Shown here piece by piece: positions 16,006 to 24,510 of a stretch of 64,000 nucleotides of DNA. Positions within the stretch are counted from its first letter, which is position 1, and every line of letters begins with the position of its first letter. The stretch is from Streptomyces canus (lineage in GTDB: Bacteria > Actinomycetota > Actinomycetes > Streptomycetales > Streptomycetaceae). The stretch covers positions 3,906,001 through 3,970,000 of the forward strand of contig NZ_JAUSWW010000001.1 of NCBI RefSeq assembly GCF_030815415.1. The letters run 5' to 3'. Position numbers and translations under genes: made by a program. The notes beneath the pieces were generated by a model. It worked only from the letters and a program-made list of their open reading frames with translations, was not told the DNA's origin and did not search any database.

Positions 16006-16938
16006 CTACGGCTTGGGCAGCGTGCAGGTGCTCGCGCTCAGGTTCAGCTGGTTGCGGGTCGTGAAGCAGGCCGGGATGTTGTAGATCTCCTGGGCGTAGT
16101 TGATGCCCTGGCGGACGGTGACGGTGCCGCTCTCGCTGACCTCGCACGGGTTGTTGACCGTGCAGGACTCGCCGTCCTCGTTGCCGGTGTTGTTGACGGC
16201 GACGACCTTGCCGGTGGCCTGGTCGATCACCGGCGAGCCGGAGGTGCCGCCGATGGTGTTGCAGGCGGAGGTGTAACGGACCGAGTCCTTCCAGGTCCAG
16301 TCACCCTCCTTCAGACGGTAGGCGAACCCGTCGATGTTGCAGTTGTAGAGCGTCTTCCAGTAGCCGGAGGCCACGGTGATGGCGGTGCCGGCGGTCGGGT
16401 GGGTGTCCTGGACGGTCAGCGGGGAGATGTTGTACGAGCTCTTGATCGTCGCGTACGTGCTGGTGAGCTGGTAGATCGAGACGTCCGTGTCGGTCATCGT
16501 CGCGTAGGCGAGCTTGCTCGCGCGCAGCGTCGCGACCCGGGAGCCGGAGGAGTTGAGCAGACCGAAGGTCCGGGTGGAGGCCTGGTTGGTGATGACCTGG
16601 CCGGGCGCCGGGAAACCGGAGGTCAGGCAGTGGCCGTTGCTGAGCACCAGGGCCGGGTCGGTGTCCAGGGAGTTCGGGAAGCGGATGACCGAACCGGAAC
16701 AGTTGCTGAGCGAGACGGTCCCGGCGAGCGTGACGGCCTGGAGCGTGGGCGACGGCGAGGTGGCCTGGTTGACGGCCGCCGTGGTGGACGTGACCAGGTC
16801 GTGCACGACCGACGTGACCGTGTCCGTGTCCACGCTCTTGCCGACGCCCGCGGCCGCGGGTTCGGCGGCGACCGCGGGTGCCGTACCCATCCCGGCGAGC
16901 GCCAGGACACTGAGTGCGGCGACGAGAGGCTTTCTCAT
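16006..16938 (-). CDS. Secreted trypsin-like serine protease
   Basis: 310 aa. Signal peptide (about 1-30, VAAEP cleavage region), a short propeptide, then a chymotrypsin-fold domain: catalytic His in SNGHCL, an Asp in the MTDTDVSIYQL region, and Ser in GTSGSPV. Six or more cysteines suggest disulfides, as expected outside the cell. The start is the ATG of MRKPLVAAL, preceded by a GGGGA sequence and by an inverted repeat at 16962-16988. Tail-to-tail with the deacylase gene with zero spacing. Confidence 0.88.
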   Translation of the reverse strand: MRKPLVAALSVLALAGMGTAPAVAAEPAAAGVGKSVDTDTVTSVVHDLVTSTTAAVNQATSPSPTLQAVTLAGTVSLSNCSGSVIRFPNSLDTDPALVLSNGHCLTSGFPAPGQVITNQASTRTFGLLNSSGSRVATLRASKLAYATMTDTDVSIYQLTSTYATIKSSYNISPLTVQDTHPTAGTAITVASGYWKTLYNCNIDGFAYRLKEGDWTWKDSVRYTSACNTIGGTSGSPVIDQATGKVVAVNNTGNEDGESCTVNNPCEVSESGTVTVRQGINYAQEIYNIPACFTTRNQLNLSASTCTLPKP

Positions 16939-16961
16939 GTGGGGGTCCCCTCTTGCGACTT

Positions 16962-16988
16962 GGACGACCGGAAATCTTCCGGCCGTCC
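16962..16988 (-). promoter_or_regulatory. Inverted repeat in the protease leader
   Basis: GGACGACCGGAA and TTCCGGCCGTCC are separated by ATC: 12-bp arms with one mismatch, 24 bases before the protease start. It could be an operator or an mRNA hairpin. Confidence 0.5.
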
Positions 16989-17116
16989 GTGAGTTTGTCA
17001 TGCGCATTGTGAAGAGGGGTGGGCAATCGGGCAAGAAGTTGTGTCAAGCCTGATCACGCGACCTGGCCGGAACGGACACCCCACGTCCGGCAAGGGCAAC
17101 CTACCCAGTACGACGG

Positions 17117-17773
17117 CTACTTGGGCCCTTTCGTGCTCCCCTGTCCGCGCCCCTTGCCGCTGGCGTTGCCCGGGGCGGACTGGCTCGCGGTCGCGGTCGG
17201 CGACGGGGTGGTGGAGGCACCCGAGGGCTGCCCCGACTCCGTCGCGTCCTTCGCGCCCTTCGACGTCTCCGCCGAAGCCGACGGGGAGGCACTGGAGACG
17301 GCAGCCTCGGAGGAGGGCGAAGACGAGGACGCGCCCGCGTCCGGCGACCCGGTCCCGTCCGAGCCGGTCGCGGTGCCGGCCTCGCCGGGCTCCGTGGAGC
17401 CGTCGGCCGCCGACGGTCCCGTACGGCCGTGCTTGCCCTCGGCGTCACCCGGCGCCGACCCGCCCCCCGAGAAGCCGAACCCGGCGATCAGCGCGGCCGC
17501 CGACACGGCACCCACCGCACCGGCCGCGACCGCCATCCGCCGCGAGCGCCAGGGGCTCGGCTTGCGGCGGGAGCCGGTACGGGAGCGCCGGGACGGGATC
17601 CGCGGCAGCTCTGCCGTCTCGTCGTACGCGTTCTGCCAGCCGTGCGCGACGGCCGGGTCGGCGTACTCCTCGTACGGCGGAGGCGGCTCGGTCCGCGGGT
17701 GGTACACGTTCGGCGGGACCTGGGGGTCGCTCGCGCGGTGTCTCCCGTTTCCGTACTCGTCTGGGCTGGACAT
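17117..17773 (-). CDS. Membrane protein with long disordered Ser/Ala/Gly-rich tail
   Basis: 218 aa. A hydrophilic N terminus containing PPPPYEEYADPAVAHGWQNAY and an Arg/Lys-rich patch (about 1-75), one membrane helix (about 80-100), then about 115 residues of low-complexity Ser, Ala, Gly, Thr and Pro ending in a Lys/Gly-rich tail. No domain is recognisable. The topology suggests a cytoplasmic head and an extended external stalk crossing the cell wall. The ATG at 17773 is chosen; upstream in-frame codons look non-coding. It is divergent from alaA, so the 126-bp gap holds both promoters. Confidence 0.78.
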   Translation of the reverse strand: MSSPDEYGNGRHRASDPQVPPNVYHPRTEPPPPYEEYADPAVAHGWQNAYDETAELPRIPSRRSRTGSRRKPSPWRSRRMAVAAGAVGAVSAAALIAGFGFSGGGSAPGDAEGKHGRTGPSAADGSTEPGEAGTATGSDGTGSPDAGASSSSPSSEAAVSSASPSASAETSKGAKDATESGQPSGASTTPSPTATASQSAPGNASGKGRGQGSTKGPK

Positions 17774-17899
17774 GGCCGCGGATTGTAGGGACGGGCGGGG
17801 CCCCTGGGACAGCCACCGGCGATAACCACCCAAACCGCTCCGTCTCGCGTGGTGGAAAACACGACCCACGGAGCGTTACCCCGCCGTAAGCTCCCTGAC

Positions 17900-19111
17900 A
17901 TGCAGGTGATCCAGTCGACCAAGCTCGCCAACGTCTGTTACGAGATCCGGGGCCCGGTTCTCGAGGAGGCCATGCGGCTTGAGGCGGCGGGCCACCGCAT
18001 CCTCAAGCTGAACACCGGAAACCCGGCCGCCTTCGGCTTCGAGTGCCCGCCGGAGATCCTCGAGGACATCCTCCGCAACGTGTCCTCGGCCCATGGGTAC
18101 GGCGACGCGAAGGGTCTGCTCGCCGCGCGCCGCGCCGTCGTCATGCACAACCAGACCCTCGGCATCGAGACCGACGTCGAGCACGTCTTCGTCGGCAACG
18201 GCGTCTCCGAGCTCATCGTGATGGCGATGCAGGCCCTGCTGGACGACGGCGACGAGGTCCTCGTCCCGTCCCCGGACTACCCGCTGTGGACCGCCGCCGT
18301 CTCCCTCTCCGGCGGCACCGCCGTGCACTACCGCTGCGACGAGCAGTCCGACTGGATGCCGGACCTCGCGGACATCGAGCGGAAGGTCACCGACCGCACC
18401 AAGGCGATCGTGATCATCAACCCGAACAACCCCACGGGCGCGGTCTACGACGAGGCGATGCTCCGGGGCCTGACCGACATCGCCCGCCGCCACAACCTGC
18501 TGGTCTGCTCGGACGAGATCTACGACAAGATCCTCTATGACGGCGCCACGCACACCCCGACCTCGGCCGTCGCCCCCGACCTGCTCACCCTCACCTTCAA
18601 CGGCATGTCGAAGGCGTACCGGGTCGCGGGCTACCGGGTCGGCTGGATGTCGATCTCCGGCCCGCGCGCGCACGCGGACTCCTACATCGAGGGCCTCACC
18701 ATCCTCGCGAACATGCGCCTGTGCGCGAACATGCCGGGTCAGCACGGAGTCGTGGCCGCGCTCAGCGGGCGCCAGACGATCAACGACCTGGTGCTGCCGG
18801 GCGGGCGACTGCGCGAGCAGCGGGACGTGGCGTACGAGCTGCTGACCCAGATCCCGGGCGTGAGCTGTGTGAAGCCGAAGGGCGCGCTCTATCTCTTCCC
18901 GCGGCTCGACCCCAAGGTCTTCAAGATCAAGGACGACCGGCAGATGGTCCTCGACCTGCTGCGGCGCGAGAAGATCATGGTCGTCCAGGGCACCGGCTTC
19001 AACTGGAGCGAGCCCGATCACTTCCGGGTCGTGACGCTGCCGACCGCCCGTGATCTGCGGGACGCGGTGACGCGGATCGGGAACTTCCTGGACGGCTACA
19101 GCCAGCCGTAG
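17900..19111 (+). CDS. alaA: Alanine-synthesising aminotransferase AlaA-type
   Basis: 403 aa, PLP fold-type I, class I/II aminotransferase. The Schiff-base lysine is in SKAYRVAGYR; other family motifs are LNTGNPAAFGFE, NPNNPTGAVY and SDEIYDKILYDG. From memory it aligns almost end to end with E. coli AlaA (KLxNVCYxIRGPVL start, RLCANxPxQH, GALYxFP), which makes alanine from pyruvate and glutamate. The ATG that opens MQVIQSTKLANVCYEIRG gives the family N terminus; the ribosome-binding site is poor. The gene is followed by a separately controlled small gene. Confidence 0.93.
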   Translation: MQVIQSTKLANVCYEIRGPVLEEAMRLEAAGHRILKLNTGNPAAFGFECPPEILEDILRNVSSAHGYGDAKGLLAARRAVVMHNQTLGIETDVEHVFVGNGVSELIVMAMQALLDDGDEVLVPSPDYPLWTAAVSLSGGTAVHYRCDEQSDWMPDLADIERKVTDRTKAIVIINPNNPTGAVYDEAMLRGLTDIARRHNLLVCSDEIYDKILYDGATHTPTSAVAPDLLTLTFNGMSKAYRVAGYRVGWMSISGPRAHADSYIEGLTILANMRLCANMPGQHGVVAALSGRQTINDLVLPGGRLREQRDVAYELLTQIPGVSCVKPKGALYLFPRLDPKVFKIKDDRQMVLDLLRREKIMVVQGTGFNWSEPDHFRVVTLPTARDLRDAVTRIGNFLDGYSQP

Positions 19112-19136
19112 GTGAATCCGCGACCGTCGCTCAACT

Positions 19137-19159
19137 TTAGACTGAATCTAAGCTAGGAT
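19137..19159 (+). promoter_or_regulatory. Fur/PerR-like dyad overlapping a candidate -10
   Basis: TTAGACTGAATCTAA (19137-19151) is a 7-1-7 dyad with one mismatch, the architecture of Fur/PerR-family boxes. TAGGAT (19154-19159), three bases later, is a good Streptomyces -10. The small gene at 19189 starts 30 bases downstream. The identity of the regulator is a guess. Confidence 0.5.
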
Positions 19160-19188
19160 GATTTCCTGACAGCACAGGAGGCCATCCC

Positions 19189-19608
19189 ATGTACGAACCG
19201 ATCCGCACCAAGTCGGTCCACAGCACGATGGCCGGCACCGCGTCCGACTTTCCGCACCGGACCCGCGAGGAGGAGCTGGAGTTCCAGCTCGCGGGGCATC
19301 TGGCGGCCCTGCTGGCGGTGACGGACGAACTGCGTGCGGCTTCACCCTCGGCCGACCTCGACGCGGCCGCGGAGCGGCTGGCCGAGCAGGTGACGCGGCT
19401 GCGGAACGGCAGCACGCCGGCCCGCGCCTCCGGCGGGGGCGACGGTCGGCTCACTTCTCTGCACCGACGGGCGCATGCCCTGGCGGGGCGGGCGCTGGTG
19501 GTGGCGGCATCGCGTGCGGACACGGCGGCGGCGATTCTGGCCGCGGAACGCATGGATGCGCATGCCGCTGCGCTGGCTGAGCCGCGTGAGTTGACCGCGG
19601 CCGGCTGA
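19189..19608 (+). CDS. Hypothetical protein, 139 aa
   Basis: Soluble and strongly alpha-helical, rich in Ala, Arg and Leu, with heptad-like stretches (EELEFQLAGHLAALLAV; AAAERLAEQVTRL; ALVVAASRADTAAAILAAERM) suggesting a small helical bundle or coiled coil. No family recognised. CAGGAGG precedes the ATG, a very strong ribosome-binding site. A Fur/PerR-like dyad lies over its likely promoter, so metal- or peroxide-responsive expression is possible. Confidence 0.75.
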   Translation: MYEPIRTKSVHSTMAGTASDFPHRTREEELEFQLAGHLAALLAVTDELRAASPSADLDAAAERLAEQVTRLRNGSTPARASGGGDGRLTSLHRRAHALAGRALVVAASRADTAAAILAAERMDAHAAALAEPRELTAAG

Positions 19609-19723
19609 TCCCTGGAACGGCCCTGGTCCGCGTGCACCCACAGAGACGCGCGGACCAGGCGCCACACACTGCGTTGGCTTGAGCCGCGGCGCCTCTTCGC
19701 CGTAGGGGTTCGTGTCGTCTTGC

Positions 19724-19771
19724 GGCTGCGGGTTCGTTGTGGTTGATCGCGCAGTTCCCCGCGCCCCTGGC
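19724..19771 (+). repeat. Dispersed GC-rich repeat, copy 4
   Basis: Contains the identical 20-base core CGCGCAGTTCCCCGCGCCCC (19748-19767) with a diverged left half (GGCTGCGGGTTCG). It lies in the 248-bp gap before the SBP-like gene. An open frame runs from this repeat into that gene but is not its start. Confidence 0.78.
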
Positions 19772-19856
19772 GGCGTTGCAGTACTGGAGTGGGTATGACA
19801 CCTCCCGTTCATGCCTCCTGCCGGGGAATGTTGGGTTCCGCGAGCAGTCTGGCTGT

Positions 19857-20921
19857 GTGAGACGAATCATCGGAATCGTCCTCGCGGTGTTGCTGATCGG
19901 CGGAGTGGTGGCAGCCGTCGCAGCGGGCCGGGACAGCGGGGACAAGAGCACGGCAACGAAGACCGTGCGAGGAGTGATCGGATCGGAGAAGGCGGAGTTC
20001 TTCGCCGATCCTGATGTGGTGAAGGCCCTGGCCGCCAAGGGGCTCACCGTGAAGGCCGAGACCTCCGGGTCCTGGGCCATGGAAGGGCTCGACCTCGAGG
20101 GGTACGACTTCGCCCTTCCCTCCAGTCAGGCGCCGGCCGTCGAACTCGCCGCGAAGTACAAGGTGCCGGGGACACTCCCCCGCCCCTTCTACTCGCCCCT
20201 CGTCGTCGTGGCGCACAAAAGCGCCGCCCAGGTGCTCGCGGACAACGGGCTCGCCACACTGGACGCCGAACACCGCGGCACGCTCAGGATGGCCGCCTAC
20301 CTCGACGCGGCCCGCGAGGACCGCACCTGGCAGCAGCTCAAGGGCGCCGCGAAGTACGGGGAGCTGAGCGGCACGCTCTACCTCGCCAGCACCGACCCGG
20401 AGTCCTCCAACTCCGGCGCCCTCTATCTGGCCGCCGCCTCCTATGTCGGCAACGGCGGCAAGGTCGTCGCGAGCGACGCCGAGGTCGGGAAGGCAACTCC
20501 CCTGCTGCGCAAGCTGATCAGTGTGCAGGGCGCCCAGCAGACCAGCACGGACGCGGCGTTCCGGGACTTCGTCAGCGGGGCCGGCAACCCGCTGGTCCTC
20601 GTCTACGAGTCGCAGGTGGCCTCGCTCCTGGCGAACGGGCAGCGGCCGGACGACCTGGTCGTCCTCTACCCGGACACCACGGTCAACAGCGACCACACCG
20701 TCGTACCGCTGACCGAGAACGGCCGGGCGCTCGCCGAACTCCTCTCCTCGGAGCCCGGGTTGCGCGAGCTGGAGGTCCGGCACGGGTTCCGTCCGCAGGG
20801 CGCGGCCGCCGGGTTCACCTCGGCCGGCACCTATCTCCAGCGGGAACTGACCGGCGTCCGCCAGGCGCCCGTGCCCACCTCCGCGGTGCTGCACGAGCTG
20901 GCGCGACGGGCGCGTGGATGA
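19857..20921 (+). CDS. Membrane-anchored substrate-binding-protein-like protein
   Basis: 354 aa. An N-terminal hydrophobic segment (about 4-22, IIGIVLAVLLIGGVVAAVAAG) without a lipobox serves as a signal anchor, followed by a periplasmic-binding-protein-like domain. TDPESSNSGALYL, GKATPLLRKLISVQ and VLVYESQVAS are shared with the N-terminal half of the lipoprotein at 22161, so the two are paralogues. TDPxSSNSG-type loops are seen in sulfate/molybdate-type binding proteins. The GTG at 19857 is chosen because it begins the anchor directly. It leads an operon with telA 13 bases downstream and no ABC transporter nearby, arguing for a sensing role. Confidence 0.8.
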   Translation: MRRIIGIVLAVLLIGGVVAAVAAGRDSGDKSTATKTVRGVIGSEKAEFFADPDVVKALAAKGLTVKAETSGSWAMEGLDLEGYDFALPSSQAPAVELAAKYKVPGTLPRPFYSPLVVVAHKSAAQVLADNGLATLDAEHRGTLRMAAYLDAAREDRTWQQLKGAAKYGELSGTLYLASTDPESSNSGALYLAAASYVGNGGKVVASDAEVGKATPLLRKLISVQGAQQTSTDAAFRDFVSGAGNPLVLVYESQVASLLANGQRPDDLVVLYPDTTVNSDHTVVPLTENGRALAELLSSEPGLRELEVRHGFRPQGAAAGFTSAGTYLQRELTGVRQAPVPTSAVLHELARRARG

Positions 20922-20934
20922 ACGGGGGGATCGT

Positions 20935-22164
20935 ATGAACGGCTTCGACAACACCAGCCAGAACACCAGTCAGCACAGCAGTCGGCAGCACACCCTCAGC
21001 GGGGACGACGTCTTCACGCTCACCCCGCCCGAGGCCGTGGCACCCGTGCCGCGGGAGAAGGCCGGCGGGCTCGTCCCCGTCGACGAGAGCGTCCGTGCCG
21101 GCATGGCACAGAAGGCCGCCGACTATGTCGCGGGGCTCGCCGCCCTCGACGCCCGCTCGCCCCAGTTCGCGGGCAAGGTCGGTGAGATCACCGGGCTCGG
21201 CGCCGGCGAGATGCGTACCGCGGCCGCGCAGTCCAACCGGATGCTGGAGCGGACCATCCGCAGCCTGCCCGACACCGGCGGGGACGCCCAGTCGCAGGTC
21301 GCGGGCTCGCTCGTGGAACTGCGGCGGGTGGTGGAGGACCTGGACCCGCGCGACCTCCCGGCCGCCAAGGGGCGGAAGTTCCTGTCCCGGCTGCCCGGGG
21401 GCAACAAGGTCCGCGACCACATCGCCAAGTACTCCTCCGCGCAGGGGACCCTCAACAGAATCGTGGGCTCGCTGCGCGGCGGGCAGGACGAACTGCGCCG
21501 GGACAACGCCGCGTTGCAGACCGAGCGGGTCCGGCTGTGGGAGAGCATGGGCAAGCTCCAGGAGTACGTCGTCCTCACCGAGGCCCTGGACACGGCCGTC
21601 GAGCGGCACATCGCCGCGGTCGGCGACCCCGGGGCGGCCGACTCGCTCCGCGCCGACGTGCTCTTCCCGGTCCGGCAGAAGCACCAGGACCTGCTCACCC
21701 AGCTCGCGGTGTGCGCCCAGGGCTACCTCGCCATGGACGTCGTACGCCGCAACAACGAGGAGCTGATCAAGGGCGTCGACCGGGCGGCCACGACCACGGT
21801 GTCGGCGCTGCGGATCTCCGTGATGCTGGCCTCCGCGCTCGACCACCAGAAGAAGGTCATCGAGCAGGTCAACGCGTTGCGCGGCACGACCGAGGACCTC
21901 ATCCGGGGCAACGCGGAGATGCTCGCCACGCAGAGCGGGGAGATCCAGCGCATCGCCGCCGACCCGGCCGTGGGCGCGGAGACCCTGCGGTCGGCGTTCC
22001 AGCAGATCTACCGGACCCTGGACGCCATCGACACCTACAAGGTGCAGGCGACCGAGGTGATGGCGTCGACCGTGGAGTCCCTGACCTCCGAACTCCAGCA
22101 CGCCTCCGCGTACCTGGAGCGCAGCCGGTCGCGGGGCACGCTGGACGACGGGGGGCTCGTATGA
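20935..22164 (+). CDS. telA: TelA/KlaA-family toxic-anion-resistance-type protein
   Basis: 409 aa, soluble and almost entirely helical; matches the TelA (toxic anion resistance) family in length and in LRRVVEDLDPRDL, KVRDHIAKYSSAQ and ISVMLASALDHQKKVIEQV blocks, with a disordered Gln/Ser/Asn N terminus. TelA proteins are linked to tellurite and envelope-stress resistance; their biochemical activity is unresolved. GGGGGGA precedes the ATG. It overlaps the following lipoprotein gene (ATGA, 22161-22164). Confidence 0.9.
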   Translation: MNGFDNTSQNTSQHSSRQHTLSGDDVFTLTPPEAVAPVPREKAGGLVPVDESVRAGMAQKAADYVAGLAALDARSPQFAGKVGEITGLGAGEMRTAAAQSNRMLERTIRSLPDTGGDAQSQVAGSLVELRRVVEDLDPRDLPAAKGRKFLSRLPGGNKVRDHIAKYSSAQGTLNRIVGSLRGGQDELRRDNAALQTERVRLWESMGKLQEYVVLTEALDTAVERHIAAVGDPGAADSLRADVLFPVRQKHQDLLTQLAVCAQGYLAMDVVRRNNEELIKGVDRAATTTVSALRISVMLASALDHQKKVIEQVNALRGTTEDLIRGNAEMLATQSGEIQRIAADPAVGAETLRSAFQQIYRTLDAIDTYKVQATEVMASTVESLTSELQHASAYLERSRSRGTLDDGGLV

Positions 22165-23684
22165 GACGGGCACTGGCCCTCGTCCTCGCCGTGGTCGCCC
22201 TGCTCGCGGGAGCGGGCTGTACGGCCGAGAAGGAGACGAGGCGGGCGGACGGCCACCTCTGGATCCTCGCCTCCAGTGAACTCCGCGACATGGAACCGAT
22301 CGTCGAACGGGTCGGCGCGGACATCGGTGTCGACGTCCGGCTGTTCTACATGGGCACCCTGGAAGCCGCGGACGTGCTCGCCAAGGGCGAGGCCGACCAG
22401 TGGTACCAGGCCGTGTGGCTGTCCTCCAACGATTCTCTGCGGCTGCGTCCGGAGGCCGCCCGCAGGGTGGTGTCGGAGACCCCGGTCATGTCCAGCCCGG
22501 TCGCCCTCGGCGTACGGCCGGCCGCCCTGCGGAAGCTGGGCGGGAAGCCCGACGACGTCACATGGGCGCGGGTCGCGCAGGCCGTGCGGGACGACGGACT
22601 GACGTACGGCATGACCGACCCGGGCTCCTCCAACTCCGGTTTCTCCGCGCTGATCTCCGTGGCCTCGGCGCTCTCCGGGGCCCAGTCCGCCCTCACCGAC
22701 GCGGATGTCGAGAAGGCGACGCCCCGGCTGAAGGAGTTCTTCCGGGGGCAGAAGCTGACCTCGGGGTCGTCGGGCTGGCTGGCATCGGCGTACAAGCGGC
22801 GCGGGAACGTCGACGCGCTCATCAACTACGAGTCCGTCCTGAAGGGCATCCCGGGCCTGACCGTGATCCGCCCCCGCGACGGCGTCGTGACCGCCGACTA
22901 CCCGCTCTCCACGCTCGCCTCGGCCGACGCCGCGCGGCGGGACGACGTCCGCCGGCTGGCGGATGCCCTGCGCACACCGAAGGTGCAGCGCGAGATCACC
23001 GAGCGCACCCATCGCCGCCCGGTCGTCGCCTCGGTGCCGCCCGCGTCCGGCCTCGACGAGAGCCGCCGGCGCGAACTGCCCTTCCCGGGCAGCCGATCGG
23101 TCGCCGACGGACTGCTCGACTCCTACGACAACGAGCTGCGCCGTCCCTCGCAGACCGTGTACGTCCTCGACACCTCCGGCTCGATGGAGGGCGACCGGCT
23201 GGCGCAGCTGAAGAAGGCGCTCACCCACGTCAGCGGCCGCTTCCGGGGCCGCGAGGAGGTCACCCTGATGCCGTTCGGGTCGCAGGTGAAGGACGTGCGC
23301 CGGCACGCGATGGGTCCGGATCCCCGGTCGGGCGTCGCAGATGTCCGTGCGGACATCGGCACGCTCACCGCCGAGGGGGACACCGCGATCTACACCTCGC
23401 TGGAGAAGGCGTACGACGAACTCCGCACCGACCGGGACATGTTCACGTCGATCGTGCTGATGACGGACGGCGAGAACACGGCGGGCAGCACCGCGGCGCA
23501 GTTCGAGGGGTTCCACGCGCTGCTCGACCCCGCGCAGCGGGAGATCCCCGTCTTCCCCATCCTCTTCGGCGACTCCGACCGGGGGGAGCTGGAGCACATC
23601 GCCGAACTGACCGGCGGCCGGCTCTTCGACGCCCGGCAGGGCTCGCTGGACGGCGCCTTCGAGGAGATCCGTGGCTATCAGTGA
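22161..23684 (+). CDS. Lipoprotein with SBP-like domain fused to a VWA domain
   Basis: 507 aa. The signal peptide ends in a lipobox (LLAGAGC, Cys about 20). Residues about 30-290 are SBP-like (TDPGSSNSGF, EKATPRLKEFFRGQ, INYES) and paralogous to the gene at 19857. Residues about 325-505 are a von Willebrand A domain with an intact MIDAS motif DTSGS and the later TDGEN. It should sit on the outer face of the membrane and bind ligand or a partner through Mg. It overlaps telA by 4 bases and the next gene by 14. Confidence 0.87.
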   Translation: MRRALALVLAVVALLAGAGCTAEKETRRADGHLWILASSELRDMEPIVERVGADIGVDVRLFYMGTLEAADVLAKGEADQWYQAVWLSSNDSLRLRPEAARRVVSETPVMSSPVALGVRPAALRKLGGKPDDVTWARVAQAVRDDGLTYGMTDPGSSNSGFSALISVASALSGAQSALTDADVEKATPRLKEFFRGQKLTSGSSGWLASAYKRRGNVDALINYESVLKGIPGLTVIRPRDGVVTADYPLSTLASADAARRDDVRRLADALRTPKVQREITERTHRRPVVASVPPASGLDESRRRELPFPGSRSVADGLLDSYDNELRRPSQTVYVLDTSGSMEGDRLAQLKKALTHVSGRFRGREEVTLMPFGSQVKDVRRHAMGPDPRSGVADVRADIGTLTAEGDTAIYTSLEKAYDELRTDRDMFTSIVLMTDGENTAGSTAAQFEGFHALLDPAQREIPVFPILFGDSDRGELEHIAELTGGRLFDARQGSLDGAFEEIRGYQ

Positions 23685-24264
23685 GTACCTCGAGTCCCGG
23701 AAGAACATCACGGGCAGCGTGTGCGGGATCGCCGGGCTGGGGCTGACCTTCGCGGGGGTGGCGGGCCCGTACTGGCCCGTCGTCGTCGTGGGGCTGTACG
23801 GCGCGGGCGCGCTGATCGCCCCGCCGGAACGGCCGCCGCTGCCGGACTTCCCGGACGCCTCCGCCCGGCTGGACGCCCTGCGCGGTGACTTCGAGACCCT
23901 CCAGGCGTATCTGGCGGAGATCAACCTGCCGCCCGCCGCGGCCGGCCGTCTCACCGAACTCACCGGGCTGCTCGGCGCGTTGCTCGATCCGGGCTGGTCG
24001 GCAGAGCTCCTCGCGCACGATCCGGAGGGGGTGCACACGCTCTCCCGGGCGGTACGGCAGGACGTTCCCGAGGCCGTCGACACCTTCGTACGCACCCGGT
24101 GGTGGACGCGTCTCGCACCGGGCCAGGAGGCGCCGGAACGGCACCTGGAGCGGCAGCTCACGCTCCTCCAGGGGGAGGCCGAGGGGCTGGCGGCGGCGCT
24201 GCGCGAGACGGAGGCGCGGCGGCAGGAGTCGCACACGCGCTATCTGGAGGACCGGGCGAACTAG
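23671..24264 (+). CDS. Membrane protein with C-terminal coiled coil
   Basis: 197 aa. Two adjacent hydrophobic helices near the N terminus (about 13-50), then a helical cytoplasmic domain ending in a Glu/Arg-rich coiled coil (about 150-195). No named family. It begins at a GTG overlapping the lipoprotein gene by 14 bases, so it belongs to the same operon. Its TAG stop (24262-24264) lies within the CTAG that borders the inverted-repeat element. Confidence 0.75.
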   Translation: MAISEYLESRKNITGSVCGIAGLGLTFAGVAGPYWPVVVVGLYGAGALIAPPERPPLPDFPDASARLDALRGDFETLQAYLAEINLPPAAAGRLTELTGLLGALLDPGWSAELLAHDPEGVHTLSRAVRQDVPEAVDTFVRTRWWTRLAPGQEAPERHLERQLTLLQGEAEGLAAALRETEARRQESHTRYLEDRAN

Positions 24265-24510
24265 TGCCGCGGCAGGCAACGTTTGCCCGTCAAGGAGCGG
24301 CGTCGTGGGGGTCCCTCCCGCCCGAGCCGTGCGAAGCGCGGTTCGAGGGTGGGGGAGCGTGCTCTCGGCGTGCCGGCCGGAAGCCCTCGTACTGGACGTA
24401 CTTGGGCTTTCGGCCGGTGCGGCGAGTGGGGGCCCCTCCCACGCCCTCAAGGCAGTGGGGGAGCGTGCCGGGCGTCGCGACGGGGCAAACGTTGCCTGCC
24501 GCGGCACTAG
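24261..24510. mobile_element. MITE-like element with 23-bp terminal inverted repeats
   Basis: Termini 24265-24287 and 24484-24506 are perfect 23-bp inverted repeats beginning TGCCGCGGCAGGCAACGTTT. Each end is bordered by CTAG (24261-24264 and 24507-24510), which fits a 4-bp target duplication. The 196-bp interior has no gene and contains nested hairpins, including 14-bp arms near 24380-24425. The element sits exactly between two convergent genes and both borrow their TAG stop from the flanking CTAG. The folding potential should also make it a bidirectional terminator. Confidence 0.8.

Noticed and set aside
19737..19856. N-terminal extension of the SBP-like gene through the dispersed repeat
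   Set aside because: The first 40 residues are just translated repeat and spacer; the GTG at 19857 places the membrane anchor at the N terminus.
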